From DATCRE01 sp964235605 (GTDB lineage Bacteria > Bacteroidota > Bacteroidia > Cytophagales > Cyclobacteriaceae): a DNA stretch of 62,404 nt. Position 1 is the stretch's first letter. Each line of letters opens with the position of its first letter. The notes under the pieces were generated by a model. It made no database searches. It was not told the origin of the DNA and worked only from the letters and a program-made list of their open reading frames with translations. Where the stretch lies: assembly GCA_964235605.1 (NCBI GenBank), contig CAXSCR010000021.1, forward strand, positions 1-62,404, in the 5' to 3' direction. This document shows positions 26,805-36,137 of this stretch, one piece after another. Both the position numbers and the translations under genes were made by a program.

Positions 26805-27497
26805 TTATTCTTCCTTTCCTGCCACAACCATTACAATCTCTCCCTTTACCTCTTTAGCAAGGAAATGATCTAACACTTCCTGAATTGTACCGTTCACTGT
26901 TTCTTCAAATAGCTTTGTTATTTCCCTTGAAACAGAAGCTTTTCGTTCAGCACCAAAATATTCTTTAAACTGCTCTAGCGATTTTACAAGTCTATAAGGA
27001 GATTCGTAAAATATCATAGTGCGTTCTTCTTCAGCTAATTTTTTTAACATGGTTTGCCTACCTTTTTTCTGTGGCAGAAAACCTTCAAATACAAACCTAT
27101 CTGTTGGTAGGCCTGATTTCACAAGCGCCGGTACAAATGCCGTTGCTCCGGGCAAACACTCTACACGTATTCCCGCTTTAATACACGCTCTAACAATCAA
27201 AAAACCAGGATCTGAAATGCCCGGCGTACCAGCATCTGATATCAAAGCCATTGTTTCACCATTATTAAAACGTTCAATCAATTTGCTAACGATTTTATGT
27301 TCATTGAAATTGTGAAAACTTTGAAGCGGCTTTTTAATGTCGTAGTGCTTGAGCAGAACGCCTGATGTACGTGTGTCTTCGGCAAGTATTGAATCTACAG
27401 ATTTTAAAATTTCCAGTCCTCGAATAGTAATGTCTCCTAGGTTACCGATCGGGGTAGGCACCAGGTATAATGATGAAGCTTTTTTTTGGTCGCCCAT
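26805..27497 (-). CDS. rsmI: 16S rRNA (cytidine-1402-2'-O)-methyltransferase
   Basis: RsmI adds the 2'-O-methyl group of m4Cm1402 in the 30S decoding centre. The 230-residue protein has the tetrapyrrole-methylase fold: LYLVPTPIGNLGDITIRGLE at the start, AEDTRTSGVLLKHY, LISDAGTPGISDPG for SAM binding, GATAFVPALVKSGLP and FYESPYRL. This is the catalytic domain without the C-terminal extension present in E. coli RsmI (286 residues), common in Bacteroidota. It lies 58 bp downstream of the arginase-fold gene on the same strand and may share its message. Confidence 0.93.
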   Translation of the reverse strand: MGDQKKASSLYLVPTPIGNLGDITIRGLEILKSVDSILAEDTRTSGVLLKHYDIKKPLQSFHNFNEHKIVSKLIERFNNGETMALISDAGTPGISDPGFLIVRACIKAGIRVECLPGATAFVPALVKSGLPTDRFVFEGFLPQKKGRQTMLKKLAEEERTMIFYESPYRLVKSLEQFKEYFGAERKASVSREITKLFEETVNGTIQEVLDHFLAKEVKGEIVMVVAGKEE

Positions 27498-27555
27498 GGA
27501 TGAATGCTGTGATTCTAAACTTTTAACTTTTCCTCAAATACCTTATAGAACACAA

Positions 27556-28713
27556 TCAAACTAATTTTGCTAATGTATTAATGTATCGTTCAGGCACCTC
27601 GCCTTTTGCTGCTACTTGGTAATCGCTATAACTACAGGGTACGATGCTGTTACGGGCATAACGTTTAATGCCAGTTGGATAGGGAACTTCCATCCACCAT
27701 TTATCACTGAATTTACTTTTATAAAAATTAAGAGTCTCAGGTTCTACGGGCATTGAAACTACGTACTTCAAAAAATCATTGCTTTTAAAGTTCTGATCAT
27801 TTTTTCGATTGTAATAACCTTCAACAAAATACCAAATCATGGTAGCTATTACGGAAGCTGTTTTTTTATGCGCATCATCGGCATGTGGATAGTATTCGTA
27901 AAAACCGATGGAGCTTAGCTTTTCATTTAAACCTGCATACCAACAGATCTGGCAAGCTTCTTCGCCTGTTAGGCCAAAGGGTTGCGCGTTAATATTGCCT
28001 GGTGCATCGGCAGATCGAATAGATGTAATGTCAAAAGAAACCATATCTGCATTGCGGATAGCGGGCTCTATCTCTTGCATATTGGTTCGCATTTGTCCGA
28101 CGCGAAAAGCTTCAAAATATAACTTTTCTAAAACCGAAACCGCCATCGGATCGATCAAATAACTTTGATAGGCAAGGTGTGTATAGCTAAAAAGAAAATT
28201 CGGTTCGTGTAATAACACTTTGTGTATGTGGTGACTGTTGGCATCAGATTCCCTTTTCTCATCGAGATCTAGAAACGAATCAACATTCAGGAAGTTTACC
28301 AGTTTATCAAGCGTTTCGTATGCCGTGTATTGGCCAAAGTCAAGGTCATGAGAACCGCCAATAATAAGTGGTAATACATTATGTTCTAACAATATTCGGC
28401 AGACTTCGCTGATCCGTTTATACGTTTCTTCAAGATCATGTCCTGGATTTAAGTTGCCAAGGTCTACGATTCTGTACGCTCCAGATCCCTTTTTTAAGTT
28501 ATAAAGTTTTTTTCTGATTTCGTCAGGGGCTTCAGACGTTCCCTTATTTGATGTACCACGTTCTTCCCTGACTCCAAAAATTGCGATATGAGCATCTTTA
28601 TGATCGGGCATCTTTTCTGTAAATGCTCTAATGTTTTTAAAAAATGATGCAGGTGAAGTGATGTTCTCGTAAACGGATTCTTCAATAGGAGAGAAGAGAA
28701 TGGTAAGATCCAT
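27556..28713 (-). CDS. Arginase-fold protein annotated as formimidoylglutamase type
   Basis: This 385-residue protein has the ureohydrolase fold. Family members use two Mn2+ ions to hydrolyse guanidino or formimino groups. The first motif, IIGGSHDLDFG (about residue 121), keeps its His. The canonical DAHxD appears as DSFLD (about 145), so the central His is Phe. The canonical SxDxDxxDP appears as SFDITSIRSADAPG (about 226), so the second Asp is Thr. By comparison with rat arginase, the two lost residues are those that bind only Mn-B, while the Mn-A ligands remain. Activity as formimidoylglutamase is therefore uncertain. No hut genes are nearby. Confidence 0.75.
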   Translation of the reverse strand: MDLTILFSPIEESVYENITSPASFFKNIRAFTEKMPDHKDAHIAIFGVREERGTSNKGTSEAPDEIRKKLYNLKKGSGAYRIVDLGNLNPGHDLEETYKRISEVCRILLEHNVLPLIIGGSHDLDFGQYTAYETLDKLVNFLNVDSFLDLDEKRESDANSHHIHKVLLHEPNFLFSYTHLAYQSYLIDPMAVSVLEKLYFEAFRVGQMRTNMQEIEPAIRNADMVSFDITSIRSADAPGNINAQPFGLTGEEACQICWYAGLNEKLSSIGFYEYYPHADDAHKKTASVIATMIWYFVEGYYNRKNDQNFKSNDFLKYVVSMPVEPETLNFYKSKFSDKWWMEVPYPTGIKRYARNSIVPCSYSDYQVAAKGEVPERYINTLAKLV

Positions 28714-29029
28714 GCGTTATCTTTAAAAATTCTCGTGAATATAGGAAGTCCAGGTCATTCGACGTTAAAAAGCTACGTCAATCTTATTGGCAGCCGCAAA
28801 TGTGCAGTATGCAATATGTATAATGAGACAATAGAGAATAGATATTAGCGATAACCAGCAACAAATCAATTCGACTTTTCTTGCCACAGGGCACTCATTA
28901 GAAATGTGGGCAAACAGATGCATTTGGTGTTTATAGTTCTATCATTTTTAAGAGATTGCCTTACGTTTTTCTACTTTGCATGATAAATCAAACTGATGGT
29001 GTTCATAATTTTATAGATTTAATCTATTC
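28714..29029. other. Intergenic region between divergent arginase-fold gene and oxyR
   Basis: About 316 bp with no credible frame. It must hold both divergent promoters, but neither gives a clear TTG-N19-TAnnTTTG match; TACTTTG at 28972-28978 is one base short. An OxyR autoregulatory site may lie here but none could be assigned by eye. Confidence 0.5.
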
Positions 29030-29965
29030 ATGAATTTACAACAACTGGAATACATTATCGCTGTCGACACGCATCGACACTTTGCAAAAGCTGCAAGCAA
29101 GACTTTTGTAACGCAGCCAACGCTAAGCATGATGATTCAGAAACTAGAGGAGGAGTTGGATGTGCGTATCTTCGATAGAAGCAAACACCCCGTATCTCCA
29201 ACCGCGGAAGGTGAAGAGATCATAAAAAGGGCAAAACAAATTATTTCGGATGTTAACAGACTGAAAGAATATACGAAGGCATTAAAAAATGAAATTTCAG
29301 GTGAATTAAAGTTAGCCGTTATTCCAACGCTGGCGCCTTACCTATTGCCATTGTTTTTAAAGTCATTCGTCGAAGAAAATCCGTTCTTAAAAATCAATAT
29401 AAGAGAACTTGTTACTAACGATATTATTGCTTCACTTCGAAATGGCGATATTGATATTGGGTTATTAGCAACACCATTAAACGATCCGAAATTAGAAGAG
29501 CATCCGGTTTTCTATGAAGAGTTCTTTGCTTACACTTCCAATGAAGAAAAAGTATCGAGAAAGAAATATTTGTTGCCGAAAGATATAGACTTAAGCAAGT
29601 TGTGGTTATTACAAGAAGGTCATTGTTTACGTAACCAGGTATTAAATCTTTGTGAGCTTCAGAAAAAAGATTTTGAAGGTTCACGATTACAATATGAAGC
29701 GGGGAGCATTGAGACATTAAAGAATTTAGTAGACCATCATAAGGGGATTACCATTTTACCTCACTTAGCAACACTTAATCTAAGCAAGAAGCAAAAGGAA
29801 AAAATTCGCGAGTTTGCGCATCCTAAACCCGTGCGTGAAATTAGTCTGGTAGTTAATAAAAACTTTCATCGCACAAGCATACTTAATGCATTAAAACTTG
29901 AGATAGAGAAACAATTGCCTGACTCGATTAGCAAAAGCAATAAGAAAAAGATTTTGGACATTTAA
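29030..29965 (+). CDS. oxyR: Hydrogen peroxide-sensing LysR-type regulator OxyR
   Basis: The 311-residue protein has an N-terminal winged helix (MNLQQLEYIIAVDTHRHFAKAA ... QPTLSMMIQKLEEELDVRIFDR) and a periplasmic-binding-like sensor domain. The two redox cysteines sit in EGHCLRNQVLNLCEL; by nucleotide position they are residues 199 and 208, the same numbers as in E. coli OxyR. The T-X-X-X-H peroxide-handling context (AVIPTLAPYLLP near residue 100) is also kept. Oxidation to the 199-208 disulfide should switch DNA binding toward activation of catalase and peroxidase genes. No obvious target gene is next to it. Confidence 0.94.
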   Translation: MNLQQLEYIIAVDTHRHFAKAASKTFVTQPTLSMMIQKLEEELDVRIFDRSKHPVSPTAEGEEIIKRAKQIISDVNRLKEYTKALKNEISGELKLAVIPTLAPYLLPLFLKSFVEENPFLKINIRELVTNDIIASLRNGDIDIGLLATPLNDPKLEEHPVFYEEFFAYTSNEEKVSRKKYLLPKDIDLSKLWLLQEGHCLRNQVLNLCELQKKDFEGSRLQYEAGSIETLKNLVDHHKGITILPHLATLNLSKKQKEKIREFAHPKPVREISLVVNKNFHRTSILNALKLEIEKQLPDSISKSNKKKILDI

Positions 29966-30498
29966 TTTTACTTCTAATGTATTGACACTGATAAGAAGAT
30001 ATGCTTCTGCACAATATTGAATTGACCATTTACATCTGCAACCACATCAGGAAGGTGGTTTTTCTTAAAGAGACATACCGCTCAACAGAAATCATACCTT
30101 ACCTAACCGTTTTACAGGCGCTCGAAACATTTCGGCCGCTTCTATTTTGCTTCGGTTTCAAGACAGGTCTTTGTTTCACAAGATAAAATCAGATGAGATT
30201 ACAATCTTTGTAAGCTGTGATTCCGGCTAACTGGGCGTTTGGTGCTTGAGTAATGAACCAGAAAACTAGAGAGCTATACACTTGCTGGCTGCACAGTATC
30301 TTCCTGGTTTTAACTTTTGAGGATTTTGAAACGGCACGAAAGAATGTGCTTCTAGATCAATTCTCATCCCATGCGGAAACGATTGCGGGACTTTTCAACT
30401 AACTATTATGATAGTATATTATCATTTAGGGCTTACCGCATCACATTTATCCATAACGTCCAAGAAAATATTTTATATTTATTGATCCAAATAAAATT
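29966..30498. other. 533-bp region without a recognisable gene
   Basis: A 61-codon frame at 30001-30186 has no recognisable motif and is probably noise. A short inverted repeat ATGATA...TATCAT lies at 30408-30425, and TATATTTA upstream of 30499 is one base away from the -7 consensus and may serve the TerB-like gene. Confidence 0.4.
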
Positions 30499-30858
30499 AT
30501 GATTATTCATACATCATTCGAGGACTTTCTTTTATTCTTGTATGTCCACATTTCGCATGCAGACAATACTTATGATCCGAAAGAGATGGATGTAATACAG
30601 GAAAAGATGAAAGACATCTATCCCGAAAAAATGGATTTTGATAAAAAGCTTTACCAAACACTTCGCGACTATAACACGTTTGATAAGGTTAAATTGCCAG
30701 AACTCTTTGCTGATACTTTGCAATACTTTGGCAAGGATCGAGACAAAGAGAAAATACTGGCAGATCTATCTGATATTATCGAAGCAGATGGTATGGTTCA
30801 AGACTCAGAGATAACCGCACTTACTGCGCTGAAGCAAACCATCAACTTACATCTTTAA
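30499..30858 (+). CDS. TerB-like domain protein
   Basis: This 119-residue helical protein has the two acidic segments of the TerB fold: SHADNTYDPKEMDVI (about residues 20-34) and DIIEADGMVQDSEITAL (about 90-106). Both resemble the metal-binding loops of TerB and DjlA N-terminal domains. TerB proteins are linked to tellurite resistance and envelope stress in other bacteria. Here there are no other ter genes, so the role is open. Its stop codon overlaps the truA start in TAATG, so the two are translationally coupled. Confidence 0.75.
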   Translation: MIIHTSFEDFLLFLYVHISHADNTYDPKEMDVIQEKMKDIYPEKMDFDKKLYQTLRDYNTFDKVKLPELFADTLQYFGKDRDKEKILADLSDIIEADGMVQDSEITALTALKQTINLHL

Positions 30859-31670
30859 TGCCCGGGAAGAGGTACTTCTTTCATATAGGTTATAACGGGC
30901 ATAACTATAGAGGCTGGCAGCGAATGCCTGATGTAAGGAATATTCAACAGGTATTAGAAACAAGCCTTAAACAAATCTTAAAAACTCCCATTACAATTAT
31001 GGGATGTGGGCGCACAGATGCCCAAGTGCATGCCAGTCAATACTTTTTTCATTTAGATGTTGAAAATGTTTGGGAGTTCGATTTACTGTTTCGGTTAAAT
31101 AAATTATTGCCTTCAGATATTGCTGTTTTTGAAATCATACCTATGGCTGAAAATTGCCATGCCCGGTATGACGCTAATAAAAGAACCTATGATTATTTTA
31201 TTCATACATACAAAGATCCATTCCTTAATAGTGTCAGTTCATTATACCTAGAACGAAGTCTAGATATTGATAAGATGAAGAAGGCAACATCACTTCTTAC
31301 TAAGTACAATGATTACCGCGCATTTTGTAAAAGTCCTGATAGTTTTAAACATACAATTTGCAACGTAACCTCTGCGATTTTATTCACTGATAGAACAGGA
31401 GACAAAATAAGATTTCAAATTTCGTCTAATAGATTTCTTACCAAAATGATACGAATCATTGTAAGTAAACTTTTAGAAGTAGGAAGAGGAGAGTTTAGCG
31501 TAGATGAATTCGAAAATTGTTTACTAAATAAAGTAGTGCCGAAGACTATAGAGCCAGCATATCCGCAAGGACTTTTCCTATCAAAAGTAACCTATCCGTA
31601 TCTCGACATTTCACCCCGAACCACTTTTTCAGCTATTCTTCAAAACAACATCGATCAATGGCATCATTAG
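30858..31670 (+). CDS. truA: tRNA pseudouridine(38-40) synthase
   Basis: TruA isomerises uridines at positions 38, 39 and 40 of the tRNA anticodon arm. The catalytic Asp is in GCGRTDAQVHA (about residue 53); most relatives have GRTDAGVHA, so the Gly is Gln here. YNGHNYRGWQ at the N-terminus, HARYDANKRTYDYFI and the C-terminal FLTKMIRIIVSKLLEVGRG are family features. Length is 270 residues, normal. It overlaps the TerB-like gene by one base. A cluster of TTAGGC-type direct repeats begins at the stop codon. Confidence 0.93.
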   Translation: MPGKRYFFHIGYNGHNYRGWQRMPDVRNIQQVLETSLKQILKTPITIMGCGRTDAQVHASQYFFHLDVENVWEFDLLFRLNKLLPSDIAVFEIIPMAENCHARYDANKRTYDYFIHTYKDPFLNSVSSLYLERSLDIDKMKKATSLLTKYNDYRAFCKSPDSFKHTICNVTSAILFTDRTGDKIRFQISSNRFLTKMIRIIVSKLLEVGRGEFSVDEFENCLLNKVVPKTIEPAYPQGLFLSKVTYPYLDISPRTTFSAILQNNIDQWHH

Positions 31671-31740
31671 GCATTGGGCGTTATTAGGCATTAGGTATTA
31701 TAGGAACGTGCTAGGCACTTTGGTATGTGGTATTTAATTA
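31668..31740. repeat. Short direct repeats after truA
   Basis: ATTAGGCATTGGGCGTTATTAGGCATTAGGTATTATAGG contains three near-copies of ATTAGGCATT/ATTAGGTATT. It is low-complexity and similar in style to the other intergenic repeats of the window, with no coding content. Confidence 0.5.
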
Positions 31741-31803
31741 AGACGAAGGTGTGGTGCTATCATTTGCACATTTACACATTGACTAATTGACAAATTAATT
31801 CAC

Positions 31804-32553
31804 CTATTTATTTTTAACGTACACGTGCTTGGTGCTGTCGTTTTCGGTTTGTCTTTCGGCAGTTTCGAATTGGTTGATGCTTTTGATGAGAGGCATTAGT
31901 TTTTTGAAACCATAATTTCTTGGGTCGAAGTTTGGCTGCTTTTTTAGTACTAGGTTGCCCAGCTCGCCAAGAAAAGCCCACCCACCCTCATCGGCTAAAT
32001 CGTTAATGCTTGACCGAATTAATTTTATGACACGATTATCAACTTTTTGAAATGATTCGAGCTTTGGAACTTTTTTCTTTGAGCTTTTATTTTCTGGATT
32101 CTCCTGTTCCTGTTCGGCTAAAATCTCGATGTATATAAATTTATCGCAAGCCGTAATAAAAGGATTTGGAGTTTTCTTTTCGCCAATGCCAATCACCCGC
32201 ATACCTGCTTCTCGTAATCGCATGGCAAGTCTTGTAAAGTCGCTGTCACTCGATACAAGACAAAATCCATCTACTCTGCCTGTGTATAAAATATCCATGG
32301 CATCAATAATCATTGCAGAATCTGTTGCATTCTTACCTGTAGTATAGCTATACTGTTGAATAGGAGTTATGGCGTTTTCTAATAAAATACTTTTCCAGCC
32401 AGATACTGTAGGTTTAGTCCAGTCAGCATAGATTCTTTTAAAAGTGGGATTGCCGTACTTTGCAATTTCTTCCATCATCGCTTTTACATTGGCATAAGGT
32501 ATATTGTCGGCATCGATAAGAACAGCAAGGCGAAGGTCTTTTTTGTTTTCCAT
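31804..32553 (-). CDS. NYN-domain nuclease with OST-HTH/LOTUS domain
   Basis: Residues 8-155 form a NYN (PIN-like) domain. The acidic catalytic residues appear in VLIDADNIPY, ATDSAMIIDAMDIL and VSSDSDFTRLAMRLREAG. Residues about 175-240 resemble an OST-HTH/LOTUS domain (VIKLIRSSINDLADEGGWAFLGELGNLVLKKQPNFDPRNYGFKKLMPLI), which in other proteins binds RNA, including G-rich or structured RNA. The pair is the LabA/DUF88-type architecture. RNA cleavage or binding is inferred. The neighbours, an alpha/beta hydrolase and a nitroreductase, suggest no pathway. Confidence 0.87.
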   Translation of the reverse strand: MENKKDLRLAVLIDADNIPYANVKAMMEEIAKYGNPTFKRIYADWTKPTVSGWKSILLENAITPIQQYSYTTGKNATDSAMIIDAMDILYTGRVDGFCLVSSDSDFTRLAMRLREAGMRVIGIGEKKTPNPFITACDKFIYIEILAEQEQENPENKSSKKKVPKLESFQKVDNRVIKLIRSSINDLADEGGWAFLGELGNLVLKKQPNFDPRNYGFKKLMPLIKSINQFETAERQTENDSTKHVYVKNK

Positions 32554-32633
32554 AGAAAAATATTGAAAATAGATTACACAACTTTGTGGTATGGATTTGA
32601 AGCATCATTAAAAAATAAACAGAAATAGCCATC

Positions 32634-33185
32634 CTAAGTATCGAGTTCCTTTAACAACCGAAGTCCTGCTGGCCAATCCCCAAAACCTGAAGCAATATTA
32701 ATATGCCCAGCTTCACCAATATCAACTAGTTTGCTTCCCCATGCGTTGGCAAATTCTTTGGCCCGATCAACGGTGACATAAAAATCATTATTACTGGTTA
32801 CTGTTATTGAGGGGAAAGGTAATCGGTTTAATGGCATAGGAGCAAAGCCCGTAGTTCCTGGTGGATATATTGGCGCTTCGGTATCACTTGGTGCTACAAG
32901 TAACGCTCCTTTAATTTTTCTTTTATGTTGTGCGGCCCAGAATACAATGGTAGAACAGGCAAGACTATGTCCAACTAAAATGATGTCAGAAGTATTAAGA
33001 CTTGCAATCTTTTCGTCAACCTTTTTAATCCAATCGTTGCAGGTGGGTGTATCCCAATTAGTCTGTTCTATGCGTTGAAAATTAAACTGTTTTTGCCATT
33101 TCGTTTGCCAATGTAATTCACCAGAATTACCCAGACCAGGCAAGATAAGAATTGTACTTTTGAACGTAACATTCTTCAATTCCAT
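32634..33185 (-). CDS. RBBP9/YdeN-type alpha/beta hydrolase
   Basis: The 183-residue protein is a minimal alpha/beta hydrolase. It begins with the family signature LILPGLGNSGELHWQTKWQ. The nucleophile serine is in LVGHSLACST (about residue 75), an Asp lies near SNNDFYVTVDRA, and the catalytic His is in GEAGHINIASGFGDWP, the last part being diagnostic for the RBBP9/YdeN group. Substrates are unknown for most members. It is 32 bp downstream of the nitroreductase and on the same strand. Confidence 0.88.
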   Translation of the reverse strand: MELKNVTFKSTILILPGLGNSGELHWQTKWQKQFNFQRIEQTNWDTPTCNDWIKKVDEKIASLNTSDIILVGHSLACSTIVFWAAQHKRKIKGALLVAPSDTEAPIYPPGTTGFAPMPLNRLPFPSITVTSNNDFYVTVDRAKEFANAWGSKLVDIGEAGHINIASGFGDWPAGLRLLKELDT

Positions 33186-33217
33186 AATTAATTATAATTA
33201 GCAAAATGATTTGAATA

Positions 33218-33796
33218 TTAAAAGGATTTATTCATAACAAACTCTTCTTGTAGAAATCGTTCTCTGGGCTCTTGCTCACGCATCTTTAAATTCTCAGGTA
33301 AATTACCTGGGTCGCCTGGATAACCAACAGCCAGTAATACGCCAATTTCATAGTAGTCAGGGATGTTCAGATTTGTTCTTGTTTTTTCAGGATGAAAACC
33401 CGCCATCTGTCTTACTTGTAAACCAATTTCAACGGCCTGCAAAGATAAGAACGAGTTTGCAGCGCCGAGGTCATACATGGCATGTGCATTAGCCCCTGGG
33501 AAGCGCGAAAAGTTTCTTCTAGCTAAACTTAAGATAAGGAGGGGCGCATCTTTAGCCCAGATTTTATTGCCTTCGTTAAGGGGTTCAAAAATCTTATTCC
33601 AAAGTTCTTGCTGGTCTTTAGTTGCGTAGATGTAAAGCCATGGCTGCTCATTTGTACTTGAGGGTGCCCAACGCGTTGCTTCAAAAAGAGAATTGATATT
33701 TTTCTGCTCGACAGGTATGGTAGCAAATGACCTGATACTTTTTCGATTGCGAATAAGTTCAGCTACAGGATGATGTATGTTTGTTGATTTTTGCAT
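33218..33796 (-). CDS. Nitroreductase family flavoprotein
   Basis: The 192-residue protein has the FMN-dependent nitroreductase fold. RNRKSIRSF binds the FMN phosphate, ATRWAPSSTNEQPWLYI is the family motif of helix 3, and GAANSFLSLQAVEIGLQVRQMAGF carries the central helix and dimer contacts. Members reduce nitroaromatics, quinones or similar compounds with NAD(P)H. The physiological substrate cannot be read from the sequence. It lies between otsAB and the small hydrolase. Confidence 0.88.
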   Translation of the reverse strand: MQKSTNIHHPVAELIRNRKSIRSFATIPVEQKNINSLFEATRWAPSSTNEQPWLYIYATKDQQELWNKIFEPLNEGNKIWAKDAPLLILSLARRNFSRFPGANAHAMYDLGAANSFLSLQAVEIGLQVRQMAGFHPEKTRTNLNIPDYYEIGVLLAVGYPGDPGNLPENLKMREQEPRERFLQEEFVMNKSF

Positions 33797-33861
33797 CTAT
33801 GCTATGTTGATACGAAATTACGCTTTCGTCCGTTCTTTAAAAGAAAAGCTTATGATTCGAT

Positions 33862-36084
33862 TTATTCCACTAACTGATTTAAAAATTGAATAACATCTTT
33901 TTGATTGGCAATACTATATTGAGCAAGTGTCTGCCCTCCCGTACCAACTTTTATAGTCACTGCTTTTTCTGCTAAAACCCTAAACATGTCTTCATCGGTT
34001 TTGTCATCGCCTATAGCTAAAACAAAGTCTACCGGTTTTGTTTCAAGCAACTCCCGAGATGCAAAGCCTTTATCTAAGCCGGTTATGCGTACTTCGATTA
34101 CTTTATTGCCATCTATAACTTGAAGTTTTCCATTGCGAACAAGATGAAATAAGTTGTCTAATAATTCGCGTGATCGGATAAATCCAAGATCAGGATCTAC
34201 GTTTCTATAGTGCCATGCAATGGTATGGCTTTTTTCTTCAATAAATGAACGCGGACTGCGTTGGGTAAATAATTCCAAGGTAGGTCTAATTAACGGCTTC
34301 CAGGTCTCGTCGCTCTTTTGTTTATGTGTCCATGTGTCGTTTTTTAAACGTATAGACGCACCATGTTCAGCAACAAGATTGAGATTAAACTTATCAAACC
34401 ACGCTTCTAAAACTGCACTGTCACGGCCGCTTATTATAGTAACTTCATTTTTTGGATCCAGGGTTAACTGCTTTAATAAATGAAGCAGTTGTTTATCTGG
34501 TACAGCTTCATGTGGATGTTTTGCAAATGGAACTAAGGTGCCATCATAGTCAAGAAAAAGATGACGTGTGTTAGCATCATGGAATTTTTTAATAATTGGT
34601 TTTCTTAAATCTTTTGTCAAATTTTTCTCTTCATGTAGTTGCTGTTGGTCTTTCACCTCCTGCAATTGCTTCATGAAATCATTTACCCAATGAATAACAT
34701 CATACTCTCTTAGGCGCTTTTGCATGAGCATCATGCTTCGTTTCTGCTCAGGCAACGGCATGGTAATGGAAGTTAAGATAGCTTGGGCTACCTCATCTTT
34801 GTCTACTGGGTTTACCTGAATGGCTTCACTCAGTTCATTAGCAGCGCCTGCAAGCTCGCTGAGAATTAATACGCCATTATTCTCAACGCGACTCGCTACA
34901 TACTCTTTAGCTACCAGATTCATACCATCTCTAAGTGGTGTAATCAAAGCCGTATCTGCAGCTTGATAGCATGCACAAAGTTCATCGAATGATAAGGTGT
35001 TGTATCTATAAATTAAAGGCTGCCATTGCAGTGAAGAATATCGACCATTAATCCTACCAACTTCCTCTTCGATCAATTTAAGGCGCTCATTGTATTTACT
35101 AATAATTTGGCGCGAAGGAACAACCACTAAAATAAATACTACTTTCTGCTGCCATTCTGGATGTAGCTCCAAAAATCTTTCATAACCGGCCAGTCGATGT
35201 GTTATGCCTTTGGTATAATCTAGGCGGTCTACAGAAAAGATAATTTTTTTATCTGCAAAGTTTTTAAGAATGTCATTCTTCTGGTTGATTACTTCTTCAC
35301 GCGCAGCTGCGCTTGAAAATTTGTTATAGTCTATGCCCAGTGGGAAGAGATCAGTTTTAATGATTCTACTGTCTTTCAAAACAGAGCGGTAGTTATGGTC
35401 AAGCCCTTTAACCATCCTAACTGTTTTTAAAAAATGCTGTACATATTCATGGGTATGGAATCCAATAAGATCAGCACCCAGCAGACCGGATATAATTTTC
35501 TCTTTCCAAGGTCTATGCAATAATCTAAAAATCTCATAAGAAGGAAACGGTATATGAAGAAAAAAGCCGATGGTGATATTGGGCATGTTTTCTCGAATCA
35601 TATCGGGCACTAAGAGCAGTTGATAATCATGTATCCAAATAATGTCATCGGGCTGGATGATGGATAATAGTTTGTTCGCAAAAGTTCTATTTACTTCTTC
35701 GTAACTCTGAAATGTATTGTCATCGAATTCAACATACGATGGGAAGTAATGAAATAAAGGCCATAGTGTAGCGTTACAAAATCCATTATAGTATGAATCG
35801 TAAGTTTTCTTTTCAACGAAGATTGGTTCTACTTCAAATGCTTGTTTATTTTTTTTCTGCTGTGTGTATTTGGTCCACCTCTTTTCTGAAAAATCTGCAG
35901 AGCCAATCCACCAAGTGGCACTAAAAGAATTGGATGCGTTATCATTAGATTCGAAATAACTTTTTAACGCGCTCACTAAACCGCCATCGCTTTCTTTGAG
36001 TACGACTTTACCTTTTTTTTCAATTAATTTAAATGGTAATCGGTTGGAGACCACCATTAATCGCCTGCGTAACTTCTCATCCAT
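33862..36084 (-). CDS. otsAB: Fused trehalose-6-phosphate synthase/phosphatase
   Basis: The protein makes trehalose in two steps. The N-terminal GT20 half (about 1-475) joins glucose from UDP-glucose to glucose 6-phosphate, with VVSNRLPFKL, WIHDYQLLLVPDMIR, GLLGADLIGFHTHEY and LRDGMNLVAKEYVA. The C-terminal HAD half (about 500-740) removes the phosphate, with the nucleophile motif FLDYDGTLVPF (about 513), VTIISGRD and IGDDKTDEDMF. Fusion of OtsA and OtsB is familiar in Bacteroidota and in plants and fungi. Trehalose usually protects against osmotic or desiccation stress. A perfect GTTACG-TAA-CGTAAC palindrome lies 39 bp upstream of the start. Confidence 0.95.
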   Translation of the reverse strand: MDEKLRRRLMVVSNRLPFKLIEKKGKVVLKESDGGLVSALKSYFESNDNASNSFSATWWIGSADFSEKRWTKYTQQKKNKQAFEVEPIFVEKKTYDSYYNGFCNATLWPLFHYFPSYVEFDDNTFQSYEEVNRTFANKLLSIIQPDDIIWIHDYQLLLVPDMIRENMPNITIGFFLHIPFPSYEIFRLLHRPWKEKIISGLLGADLIGFHTHEYVQHFLKTVRMVKGLDHNYRSVLKDSRIIKTDLFPLGIDYNKFSSAAAREEVINQKNDILKNFADKKIIFSVDRLDYTKGITHRLAGYERFLELHPEWQQKVVFILVVVPSRQIISKYNERLKLIEEEVGRINGRYSSLQWQPLIYRYNTLSFDELCACYQAADTALITPLRDGMNLVAKEYVASRVENNGVLILSELAGAANELSEAIQVNPVDKDEVAQAILTSITMPLPEQKRSMMLMQKRLREYDVIHWVNDFMKQLQEVKDQQQLHEEKNLTKDLRKPIIKKFHDANTRHLFLDYDGTLVPFAKHPHEAVPDKQLLHLLKQLTLDPKNEVTIISGRDSAVLEAWFDKFNLNLVAEHGASIRLKNDTWTHKQKSDETWKPLIRPTLELFTQRSPRSFIEEKSHTIAWHYRNVDPDLGFIRSRELLDNLFHLVRNGKLQVIDGNKVIEVRITGLDKGFASRELLETKPVDFVLAIGDDKTDEDMFRVLAEKAVTIKVGTGGQTLAQYSIANQKDVIQFLNQLVE

Positions 36085-36122
36085 TACTTTATTCCATTAG
36101 GTAAATTGATAATTACAAAATT

Positions 36123-36137
36123 GTTACGTAACGTAAC
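36123..36137. promoter_or_regulatory. Perfect 15-bp palindrome upstream of otsAB
   Basis: GTTACGTAACGTAAC has two 6-bp arms around TAA and lies 39 bp upstream of the otsAB start. Just downstream on the minus strand is CAATTTTG, one base from TAnnTTTG. Its form fits a regulator operator, but no factor is known. Confidence 0.45.

Noticed and set aside
28956..28978. TTG...TACTTTG as the oxyR promoter
   Set aside because: The -7 box is one base short of TAnnTTTG and the spacer is only 13 bp.
30001..30186. 61-codon plus-strand frame after oxyR
   Set aside because: No recognisable motif or signal, no promoter box, and the composition is like the noncoding surroundings.
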